DNA from: Thunnus maccoyii
Taxonomy: Eukaryota > Chordata > Actinopteri > Scombriformes > Scombridae
NCBI RefSeq assembly: GCF_910596095.1
Contig: NC_056538.1
Coordinates: 17,780,501-17,844,500 of the forward strand
Direction of reading: 5' to 3'
Length of the DNA stretch: 64,000 bases
Numbering within the stretch: position 1 is the stretch's first letter; each line of letters starts with the position of its first letter. The notes beneath the pieces are model-generated. The model saw nothing but the letters and a program-made list of their open reading frames with translations. It did no database searches and was not told the DNA's origin. Shown piece by piece: positions 49,811 through 61,800 of the stretch. A program made the translations under genes and the position numbers.

Positions 49811-52800
49811 AAAGAGAGAGAGACACACCATGCACACGTGCCAATCACTCTGTTTGTCTTTGTCCATTGACTGTCTTCGTCTCCTTACGTGCGAGGTGTA
49901 GGAAGAGGAGTCATCTTGCCCTGGAAAGTGTTTGTTTTGGTCTGTGTGCTGTCAATGAGCAAATGTGAAACAGTAGCACTCAGTGTTGGAACACTTGAAA
50001 AACAAATGTCCACCTTTTGCCCAAGGCTGACAGGGGTCACAAGGCAGTACCAGTGTATAATTCACTCTGGTGGAGTAAACAAGATGCTGTAATCAGTGAC
50101 TAAGGTCTGAAACTTCAATAAACCTCATAGTTGCTGCTTTGTAAACTTAATAGTATTTGTTGGTTTCCTGTGTGGCCTTTATGAAGGGATGTGTCATCAG
50201 AGCATATAGGGGAGTATGAGCTCACTGCCAATTTACATTCCAGGAAGAGATGAGGCATAGTCTGTTCAGTAAATCCAAGAGGAAATCTTCCTGGAATGTG
50301 TCAAAAAAAATGTTTTTTTTCATACCAAGGAGGAATGGCCGCTTAAGAAGTATGAGTATTCTCCAGCATCAAAGTGACTGACAAGGTCCTAACCTGAAAA
50401 CTTACTCATCCATTTAACATCTCTCCTTCCTGTCTGACTCACATCCATGTCCTCCTTTTCTACTTCACTGCTTGAAGTTTTCCTGTGTTGAATGTCTGAC
50501 TTAAATCTTAGTTCATGTCTTTTTGTAATACTTGAATGTCCAACATGATCATATGTGTTGCACCTTTTGCCAGGTCACTGTGACTACAATACTTTCATAT
50601 GTCATCAGGGGTTGCTAAATAGGGGTGTTGGCCAATTTGGCGGCTCCTTTGGGTGAGGCATTTGCCACACAACTGTAGTGTCTGGGGTTTCAATCCAGCA
50701 AGACATTTGTCACACTACCCCCTGCCTTTCCCAGACTTTTACATCTGTTCTGAGAAAGACCTGAATGTGAATACTTGGGGGTGGATTGAACTGTATTTCT
50801 TTAAAAAAATAATATTTATTAACCACGGAAGTAGTCACCTACATGGTTGTCCAATCAATACAAGGAAAATATTGGTTGGTTAATGTGGAACCACTTGCAG
50901 TATTCAGTTGGTGATATTGTTGTGACTTAATCTTAACATGTAATCTGTGAGAATTAAACCTTTTAGTTGTTATTAAAGTTAAAGTTGAACATAATAAAGA
51001 CAATATGAGTGATAAACTAGCACTGAACAGCAACTGTTTGCCGCTAATGATTGCACAAGTAGTGGTTAGTCTTTCCAATAAGATCTTGAGATCAACAGTT
51101 GTGGTCATTTTGCTGGTTGCAAAATATAGTAACCAATTTATCAGCGCTGTATATTGTTGAAAGGACTATACAATGTTTGCATGTTTTAATCCATTTAACA
51201 CCAATCACATATATCTGACAGTACTGCAAATCACTTTCTTAAACATACCATCGTGTGTTTTAAAGGGAAGGAGTTGGAAAATGTCAGCAAAGCCAACAAG
51301 ATTAGCTAATCACAAGTTATCTCTATAAAGTTTATCTAAAAATAAATAAGAACATTTTGGTACATCTTGTCTGTCAGGAAGCTGGTTTGAAACATTGCAA
51401 GGATGAAATAGATTGTATTACATCTGAGAAAGAAAAATAAATGGAGAGAAGATAAGAGAACAAATGATGATTGATGATACATTTCATGAACAACAATGAA
51501 AAATGTAGCTGTGCCAAATCTATATGGGTTGAGTTATTATACCTAGTTTAAAACTTGGACTGTGTTTACAAACTGTAATATACTGGAATATTACTTAAAT
51601 ACATTCCCTAAAGAAAGTTTTACATCTCTGCAATGTTTTTGTTTTGTTTTTTTCATTTCTACAGTATCGGCTTGTGGCAACTAAATCAGGATTAACGTTT
51701 GCTTAAGTTAAAGCAACTAATATCACTTAGGTAAGTTTAGGGGCAGGTTGTGGTTATGTTTGGATTTTAAGAACATTAGCACTAGCTTCTAGTTTGAGAC
51801 AGAATGTGAATCCAGGTCCAACCTTTGTACAGCTGTCCACTTCCTAGCCTACACGCCCTTACTTTTTGTTGTGCTATATGAACAGCCTGCTACTTCTGTA
51901 ATGTTGTCTATATGTAAATCACTGATGCAAATTAATTGCATATGGAGATAATTAGTAGGGGATATGGTTGATTGATCACAATAAGGTTTTTTTTTTGTTT
52001 CTGAACTTGTTCTTTTTTTTTCACTTCCATTATTTTGTCTGTTGTTACTCCTCTGACACCGCTGAGTTATGAGGCGTTTGTGATGCGTTACAGCTTTTAT
52101 TTGCACCTGCAGGCCATACCTATGTACACATACTCTCACTAATGAGGACTAATATAGGTGGTTAAAATGAATCTGGTTTAACTTAGTCTTGGATTCCATA
52201 ATTATCTAAAATTAAGATGTTTTTCAGAATGCCATGTTAAGCGTGAATTAACTTTTTTAGATTTAGGCCTACTTGTTCATACCCTGCCTGGGAAAGTGGT
52301 CCCCACTCCTGCAAGCCAAGGACAGTGAAAGTCCCATTGGCTTTCTCAGCTTGCAAAAGCACCATCAAAATGATACAGAGATGAATACCTCAAACCAAAT
52401 TCACATCCGTCTCATAGCTTTCCGGGACAGCCCCTTTCACCTCCTGCTTCAACAATGAATCACACTGATCTCCTTTTCTCTAGCATACAGTGACTTTATA
52501 TCAAGTCATTTATTCACTGATCAGCTAGATGAGACATGACAGACCAGCAGGAAGTAAAACTGCTCAGTCTTGTATGGTGAGAGTGACAGCAAAAGCCAGC
52601 GGAGATGAAGAAGAACTTGAACAGTCATGTTCAAAAACATTCTTGTTCTCTCCTCAGTTGAAGAGATGAGATAGAAAGGAGAAAAGGGAAACTCAGGTCT
52701 TTCTAGTAACCTTTTTATCCTTTGCATGTTATAAGGCAAAACAGTACATGAACCTTACCTCGCTAGTCTACTACAGTGTTTGTTTACTTCTTGAAGTTAC

Positions 52801-55800
52801 CTCCCTGTGCCTGGCCTACTATTGAGCTCATGGTGAGCCTTGTGTTTCACACGCTGCTGCTCTCTGCTCAGCAGCCAGTGGGCGGGAAGCGAGCGAGCGA
52901 GCAATAAGTGAGTGACTGAATATGTGTTTGGGAGCATGGCAGAGGGGGAGGAAAGAGAGTCTTGTTGTGTGGGAGGCCTGTTTAGATTTGGATTTGGCAA
53001 GCTTCTGCATGAGCATGTTGAAAACCCCAAACCCCTTTCATCCTCTGTGCTCCCATGAGACGACTTCGCTCCCTCTGTTGCTGATGGTGCGTGTGGTCAA
53101 GATGCTGCTTCCTCGTCTCTTTTCTCTCTCCCCCTCTGCCTCCTCCTACAGCCCTCCTCCTTTCCTTACTCTTGTTTGCTCGCCTTGCCCGTGCACCCCT
53201 CCCCCGCGTCCTCACCCCTATGTTATGCTTGTTTACATCTCGCTGCGCAGTTCATGTGCAGGGCGTGTGGTTTTTTTTTTTTCTTCTTTTTTTTCAGTCT
53301 ACATGTATGTGTGCATGTGTGAGGCGTTTGTGTGTCTGATGGATTGAGGAGGTACATGTACGCATGTATGTGTGTTTACATGAACTCGTGCGGTGCGCTC
53401 TGTGCACTTGCCTCTAGAAAAGCGTGTTGTGATGTCATTGAGTGCCACTCGCACTATCACAGCGAGTCAGAGCTGTCCGTTGGTACTCCGCCCCCCTCAG
53501 CTCTGCAACAACACCTACCAAGAGCAGCAGCTTGCTCAGAGAGGAAAGGATGCTGGAAGGATGCTGTGAGGATAGAGGAAGAGGAGAGAATGCTTAGAGA
53601 CTGAAGAAGCATAAGAAGAAAAAGATGCTCAAATGCACTAGGAAGAGTGGAGGATGCTCAGATTTAGAGTGGCTGCCAGGATAAACAGCAGTATTGACTG
53701 TCTGTTATTGTTGTTTGTTTCTATGTAGAACAGATGAAACAGCTTTGTTGCACACAAGAATGTTTCTTTCATATTTTTTAATCTAGATTCCACAGTGTGG
53801 ATGTGTCAGACACATTCATTTATCAATCATTAACATTGTGATGTGTGTAGCTGGTGGTAGTTAGTTTGCATATAGTCATGTGCACACACTTGTGTGGACT
53901 ACACTTGGATAGCAGCTGCTCTACAAACTGGGCCAGTGAGACCTCAACTGCATCCCCACACGCTGCTATAAATAAACATGATGAAATGACACACTCACCT
54001 CCACTCTTAAACACACACACACTGATTGCTAGAAGTGGTGGCTCAAAGAAGATGCTGAAGATGTTAATCATCCTTGGACGAGTTCTCCATTGCACATCTC
54101 AAGGCTTTACTGAGGCATGAGAGGGAGGATAGATGGACAGTCTGTGCATTCAGTATATTACATTTACACATGATTTCTTGAATTTGTATAACAGGATTTA
54201 TCATCAGAAATGTCACACATCCACCGTCAAGTCACAGAGAAGATAAACACATGTTTAAGTTAGTAATTCAGTACGTGAAATATTAAGTGCAACTTGTGAT
54301 ACATTTGCTTATATGTGTCTCTGAAACATAATCTTTTTGTTTTGCAAGACCGTAGTACTTCATTTATTACAGCCTGTTTAATCTGCCAGGTCGGGTTCTC
54401 AGATACCGTATGATGACATTGTCATTATGGTGGTGATTCTTCATGGTTGGTGTTTCTTCCACTGGTTTTATTGTACTTGCTCAAAGTAATAACAGTTAAG
54501 TGTCTGTTCACACAGAGACATGTTCAGGAGGAAAACTTTTGCTTCCCATGTGTTTCATTGGAAGAACGCAACTTTCACCTGTGTGTGTTTTCATTGTAAT
54601 GATACTGGTCATGTCAGTCATTTAAATGTTGTTTCTTTGGTTTGACAGTCTAACACTTTGGTCCAAACTGAATTACCTTGAAATTTGGTAGACCTTTATG
54701 ATCCCCACAAGGTCAACCATCATGCTTTTGGTGATTCCCTGATTTTTAATTCAGCGTAACTAACAGGTCAAAATCTTCTTCAGTTCATGACAGGATGCCC
54801 CTAAAACTTATGACCAAATTCCTGTCTTTGAGATTAATAGTAACGTTAGCTTGCTAACATGTCATTAAATTAATTTCCATCCATAACAGACACCTTATAA
54901 CCAAAGCTGGGAAGTGCTATCTGAAGCTGAATTTATACTTTCCGTGTGTGCGGGTACGCAAGGGTCAACATGACATATATTTTGTCATAAATGGGTGCAC
55001 ATGACATCTGCGTACCCCCAGTTTGTCTCGACCTCACGGCCACTACACTGTCTACCTGTAGATGCCGAACTACTGTGCATGCGTGGAGAGCGGACTCCAG
55101 AAAGTAGTATAAACAGAACTACTACGCATCTGTGGTGTCCGCAGCTGTCCGTGTATGTGTCCACTCGGGAGTATATCTGTGGCTTAACCCGCATTTAACC
55201 CAGGTTGGCTGACATGCATTGATCCATTCAGATAGATGGCACTATGTAAGTTTGACTCGCGTCGCCGTGTATAACTTGCTTCATGTACATTGTACACACA
55301 TTGTAACTTAATCAACTGAAATATGCAACATTATATTTAAGTAGCTAATATTAGCATACTTGCGTACTAACTACATGTTAAGTATCAACATGTCAACATC
55401 CAAAAGGCGTGACAACAATTAAAATTGTATACAGGTAGGTGATGTTAGAATTTAGCTTAAAGTGAAGCTGAGTGTAAGTACACCTGCTGTCAATGTAAAG
55501 CTCAGTCTGATGAAAATTGAGCCATAGCTGAAAATGTAGGTCTGAGTCTGATAAGCTTTGCCCTGGCTGTCTGTGTAGCTATATATGTATGACCAACCAC
55601 CTTAGCATTTTACTGTTCCCTCTGGGAGCCGGAAAGCATTGCTATGTGTTAGTCACCGAGGAGAATTTGGATGTTTGCAATTCAAACTGTCTGTTGTGGT
55701 TTGAGCCTTTTCCAACTGCAAGCATGCCATCCCAAAAGCCAGAGAAAAATGAGAGCACCAAAGTAAGCCAGCAGGCGAAAGTGAGATTGAGCACATCATT

Positions 55801-58800
55801 ATAGCCCTGAAACCTTGGTCTTCATTTGAGTCTGACTTCAAGAATGACTCAAGTGTTGCACATCTAGGCCAAATGACAATTATGTACCATGATGGATGCT
55901 GAATATTTGACCTGTTAACCAACCATAACCTCAGCTGTAAGGTCACAAAAGATTGATCTGTTTTCTCTTCTTTTTTGCAGGAAGAAGTGTTTGGAGGATT
56001 TGGAACAGTCACTGAGCAGAAAAGAATACAGAGCCCTTCAACAACCTCTTCAGGTACTTGACCTAAAAATGATATTGAAATTCATTTTGAAAAATTTCAG
56101 GAAATCATCAGCAGGAACTGGCTTAGTGTTTGAGGATTTGTCTCTAAATGTCTATCATGGACTTTACTGTTGTCTTGAGATGTCTGTGCCTATGAAAGCT
56201 GTCAATATCTGATGGCTCCTTGCTAACCGAATATCCTTTGTTTTGTTCCCTGGTTTTATCAGCGGGCACACCCATACAGGAGAAGAAGCCCAGAGGCCGT
56301 CCACCCCGGGCCCTGACTGCCCAGAAAGCTGCTGCAAGTCTATCTTCCCCCTCCTCCCCTCACTCCTGTGCACAGGCGAAACCTGAGGGACCAAAAAGGC
56401 TGCCTGGGAGGCCACTTGGCACTGGAGAAAAGAGAAGAGGCCGCCCCCCATCCTCAAGTAGCAAGAAAGCTTGGAGTGCAGGTAACCATGCAGCAGCAGA
56501 GGACGGTAGGCAAGCTGGGTCTGAGTTGGGCATGGACACAGAGGAGGACAAGGACAGAAAGGGCGCCAAGAGAACGCCACTGGGCTCTGCTCATCCTCAT
56601 GATGCTGATGCCAAGCTTCCCAAAGGTGGGCGGGGTGAATCCAAAGTTACCAACCTGAAGAGGCTGAGAGCGACTAAACTCGCCCCTCTCAAGTCACGGC
56701 TCAAGACTTTGCCTGGTGTACCCCGACGCAGACGTGGGCGACCGCCCTCAGCTGAGCGGCTCAAAGCTGAGGCGGCTGCTGCTGCTGCTGCTGCTGCTGC
56801 ACAGCTGTCTACCTCCATTGATGATTGTGGGGAAGGGAAACACAAGGCCTTTAAGGTGAGAGGCGGGGACAGAGGCACAGAACCACACACTCTCCAGCAG
56901 CCCATGCTAAGGAATGTGGATGGTGCTGAGGACCAGGACTCTTCCAATTCACCTGCCTCCCCGTCTCCCTCCAAGCCAGGCAGGACAGTGGGCCTCAGAA
57001 AAAGCCCTCGCCATAGAAAGCCTGTCAGAATTGTCCCTTCTTCTAAACGCACTGATGCAACCATCGCTAAGCAGCTGCTGCAGCGTGCTAAGAAAGGAGC
57101 GCAGAAGCGATTGGAGAAAGAAGCTGTAGCCATTGGGGGTAGCGGGGCAGGAGCCATTGAGGCTGGCATCAGGAAGACCACCCAACTGAAGAACATCAGG
57201 CAGTTCATCATGCCTGTGGTCAGCACAGTCTCTCTTCGCATCATCAAAACCCCCAAGCGCTTCATTGAAGACGAGGGCAGCTTTGGAACCCCGCCACCCC
57301 ATATGAAGATGGCACGGTTAGAAACAACGCCCTCATCTCTCTCCGCATCTGCCCAACCCACCTCCACTACCTCCTCTTCCCCTTCCCCTGTGCTGGTCTC
57401 TCCACCGGCCGTTACGACCACTGCTCCCATTGACTCCCTCCCCCCTCCTCCACCACCCGCCCCTATCTCCAGTATTTCATCAACAGCTGCCAGTCTGCTC
57501 AACAGCAACACCAACAATGCCACCAACGGGCGATTTAGCAGTAGCGCAGCTTCTTGCGGCTCAAGTGCTGTGTCGCAGCATTCCTCCCAGCTCTCTTCTG
57601 CAGAGTCTTCCAGGTCCAGCAGCCCCAGCTTGGATGACTCGTCGTGCGACTCCCAGGCTTCTGAGGCCACACAAGCTTTGTCGGAGCCAGAGGAGGATCA
57701 CTCTCCGTCCTCACAGGGAGAGAGGGAGGCCAACCTGTTACACAGCTCACGGCCTCCCTCCCCTCCCTCTGAGCCAGAGCCAGAGCACATGCTGTCTGAA
57801 AGGAGTCGACGAGGCCGGAGAGGACAAGGGGTGGGTCGAGGAAGTCAGAGCCAGAGGGTGAGAGAGACGCTCACCACAGGGGCCAAAAAGCCTATCATCA
57901 GTCCACCAACAGGAGTGCTGATGTCCTCCACCACACTTGTCAATTCCCAGCCGGCTTCATCCACTGCCTCTTCTTCACCTCCACCTCCCCCTCTCCTCAC
58001 CCCTCCTCAGCCTCCTCAGTCAGCTTCCTCCAATTCAGCTGCTATCAGTGAACACCACCCCCAGTCACCCTGGATGTCTCAACCCATCCCTCCATTCCTG
58101 TCTGGACCGTCAGTGCTGTCCAGCTTGTCAGACAAACGAAGCCGCTCAATTCTGAGAGAGCCCACCTTCCGCTGGACGTCCCTGTCCCACCCTGAACAGC
58201 AGTACTTCTCCTCTGCTAAATATGCCAAGGAGGGCCTCATCCGCAAACCCATATTTGACAACTTCCGTCCTCCCCCTCTCACAGCTCAAGACGTGGGGCT
58301 GTTGCCCCAAGGTGTCAGTGGAGCAGGGGGAGCTGCTCCTGTTTCATTCCCTGCACAAGGCAGTGGAGCGGGATCAGGGACTCGTCTATTTGCCCCTCAT
58401 CACCCCCACACCCACCACCAACATCCCTCTTCATCCCGCTTTGACACACCACTCCAGAAGCGCAGCCCATTGCTTCGTGCTCCACGCTTTACACCCAGTG
58501 AGGCTCACTCTCGGATATTTGAGTCCGTTACCCTGCATTCATCCTCTGGGAGCAGCCCTGGGTCTCTCTCCCCGCACCAAACATCCTCTAGCTCCAACAG
58601 AAGCTCGCGGCGCAGGAGACGACTGGTCTCGGGAACAATACGTGGCCAACCACGGTCTCCTTCCCACTCAATGACCAGACGCAGCAGCCAAATAGGAGGC
58701 CAGATATCTGTGGGGAAAGGCTCCTCTGAGATGTCTGTGCTGACAGGCTCTGTCTGCAGTAGTAACCCCAGCTCTTTGCCAGGGGTCTCTACAAGTCCAC

Positions 58801-61800
58801 TAGCCACCAGTGCCTTAACTCCTGCTTCTTTCAGCACCTTCTCCTCCGTATCCCTGGCCTCACAAGGGACACCTGATAGCAGGAGAGGGGCTGCTGGAAA
58901 CCCACCTCCTTTGTCAACTACATCATCCTCCTCTTCCCCACTTTTCCCTCTCTTTCCTTCCAGTGCCCAGGACACAGGGCGAGGAGCTGGGAAAGGAGGT
59001 AAAGAAAAAAGCATGTCAGCTCCCCAGGAACCTGCTCCAAAGGAAAAAGAAAGGGATTCTGAGAAAAACCGAGAGAAAGAGAAGGAGAATAAGAGGGAAG
59101 GGAGGAAGGATTTGGAGAAAAGAACCAAGGTTTCTACTCCAGATGGCTCCCCCAATGCACCTTCCAGCCTCTTTACTGTGGATGGGAGGGACTCAGAAGA
59201 TGCTCTAATATCTCTTGCTCCAAAAAAGGCTCCGGGCAGAAAAAAATTAACATCAGTTGAGATGATTTCTGACACTGCTTCCTCGGAGGTGCGTGGGCTC
59301 CATTCCACTGTTCCATCCCATCCCGTTTCCATTGCTAAAGTGCGTCTACCTAAGAAAGGTAGACCCTCTGAAAAGGGAGCAGAGATGGAAGATGGGGAGA
59401 AGGAGAAGGAGAAAGAGAAACAAAGTGCTCCTAGCCAGCAGGCAGCAAGCCTTCCAGGGCAGCCAGGCAGACAACAGCTCCCTGTCTCCTCTCTCGGATC
59501 AATGTTGGCACAAGCAGAGAAACAGCCTGTGACCGACAAGCGGGTAGTTGGACTACTGAAGAAGGCCAAAGCCCAGCTCTTTGAGATAAAGAAGAGTAAG
59601 CTGAAGCCTGCAGACCAGACCAAGGTCCAGGTGAGTTTTCCTTTTAATGTCTTCACAGTTATTTTGTACCCTGAACAAAAAGCTTCTGTTTCTCTCATTC
59701 TCATCATACAGCCACAAGCAAGTGACTTTGACAAGATGCTACGAATATTTTCTATAAATAGAAATCTGCATTTGTACTCAAACTGAAACTCGATAATAGG
59801 AAAGTCCCACAGAGGGTGTTACTTAAGGGGAATTCTGTTAGCTTCATACATTATGCAGAAAGCAGCACTGGCTGTGCTCTTGAAAGTATTCCTTTGAAGA
59901 GAATAAACTCTTCTGTTCTTCTAGTGTTAATCTAACAATTAGATGGTTATAGGCAGTCATTGCCCATTTTCCAGCTGAACTTGTCCTACCCTCAGTTCAA
60001 ACTAGTACCAACTCAAGCTCTCTGTCATAAATATTATTGTTTGTAGAAATGGACACAATCCACAGCAACCAGTACCTATCCCTTCCCCTCTGCCACTTCA
60101 TCATCATCATCCTCATCATTATTGCACATTGTCCAGAGATAAAAGATTTATTTAGTTCAGTGAAACATTTACAACAAATTAAATTTACCTTTTGAAGAAC
60201 ATCCTAAAATATCAGCTTTATGTGTTTTATTTTTGTGTAGTTTTTATTATTATGAAGCATGCTTTTAAAAGATGTCTTACTTTTTGTGGCAATTTGTGTT
60301 TGTGAGCAGGGTCAAGAGAGTGACTCGTCAGAGACCTCAGTCCGCGGTCCACGCATCAAGCATGTATGTCGTCGTGCAGCTGTGGCTCTTGGCCGTAATC
60401 GGGCAGTGTTCCCTGACGACATGCCCACCCTTAGTGCCTTGCCCTGGGAGGAGAGAGAGAAGATCCTATCTTCCATGGGGAATGATGGTGAGGCACACTC
60501 GACTTGCATCTTATTACTGGGTTACTATCTCTGGCCTTGCTGCTCAAGTTTACTGACTCGCCTGGGGGACTCAAGTGGGGAGATTACAATAATTAATAAT
60601 AATACATTGCCTGAGTTTAAAGGGGATCTATTATGCTTTTCCTTATTTTCAGTTATATATATATATGAATAATGTTACAACAAACAAATATCTCCATATG
60701 TTGTTATATCGACTGGTTTTTAGTTCCACTAATGAAGCTCTGCTAATTCAGTTAGGAACAAGTTTCACTTCCTGTAAATTCTTCACAATAAAAGTCTCCT
60801 GTTATTTAGTCATTTATTAGCTTTTAATTTGAAGCAGTAAAGCAGGAAATATTGGGTTTGCATCGGCGGTAACTTTACACAACTATGATACATGCTGCCT
60901 CTCAGCAGCTTCTGCAAAGCTGGTCAAACAGAACAGAGACTGAGCTGAGGGGCTGCATAAAGGGCTAGTGTAAAATAAATATGGAGTTTTCAAATGTGAA
61001 TCATGCAAAGCTACTCTAGTGGAGTCTAAAATTAAAAATATAGAGCTGAAAATGAGCATAATGGGTGCCCTTTAACATATTTGTCAGATGTTAATAGAGT
61101 TCAAGGGGTCAGTAGGTCACAGGCTATATTTGTTTTTTTAACAGCACAAACCAAACATAGAGCAGCAAGCTAAACACTAATTCATTGTGAATTAATTTAA
61201 TATAGGATTTTTATAATTCTTTAAGATGGCAAAGCAGAATTATCAGGCAAATTTACAAAAAACTTGCCTGTTCTGAGTGGAGGCTTGGTTGAGTTGAGCA
61301 TTTGTTATTTATGACACAACATCTGTGCTAGTCTTAAAAAAGTCCTGCAGTGTGCAGTGATGACAGATTAATCTCAAGAGCAGAGGAATGAGAGCACAAT
61401 GAAGTGGTGATGGAACGAGCACTTTGGCTGCCCTGTTCCTGTTGTTTTCACTGGTGTTATGTCATGTTGGCACATATGTGTTTTTGAGATCAGAGGACCT
61501 GACGTAAGTGACATATCAAGAGTTCGCAGCATAATCTCAATTTTATCAGTTTTTTTTGCCTGGTTATTTACTGTAAGGATATTAGTGTTTTAGACAACAC
61601 CCTGGACAAGTGTTTCTTGCCATTGAAACACTACCTACTGCTTTCACAGCTGGGAAATACCATAAAAGACCTGGTACAATATGAGCTGTCCATTCAGCAA
61701 AGAAAAGAGTGTATTCAAGAAGACATTGTGGAAAATATTAAATAGACACTGAAGCGCTGTCATTTAAAGCTAAAGTTTAGACATGACAATATATGGCATT

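Larger units (their letters stand above)
44768..55980 (+). other. kmt2a intron 1 (11.2 kb)
   Basis: A large first intron. It begins CpG-rich, then becomes AT-rich with a three-copy local repeat (47340-48540), a C-rich stretch (49195-49235), a long (TG)n pair (49671-49808) and repeat-like sequence at 54640-55200. Several open frames of 60-196 codons (for example 48879-49469 and 52922-53347) have low-complexity translations and no domain I recognise. No internal exon was identified. Confidence 0.65.

Noticed and set aside
49626-49901. Cys-Val and His-Thr repeat open frames
   Set aside because: Pure translation of the TG/CA microsatellite.
56220-56262. Apparent in-frame N-terminal extension of the long kmt2a exon 3 frame
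   Set aside because: This stretch precedes a clear TTTTATCAG acceptor; the residues do not match KMT2A, and the phase from exon 2 joins correctly at 56263.
56597-57670. 357-codon minus-strand open frame opposite kmt2a exon 3
   Set aside because: It is the antisense shadow of a GC-rich coding exon whose sense frame matches KMT2A throughout. The same holds for the 409-codon minus frame at 58505-59734.
59631-59786. In-frame continuation of kmt2a exon 3 beyond residue 1229
   Set aside because: A GTGAGT donor at 59631 and a perfect family match in the exon starting at 60310 show that this is intron read-through.
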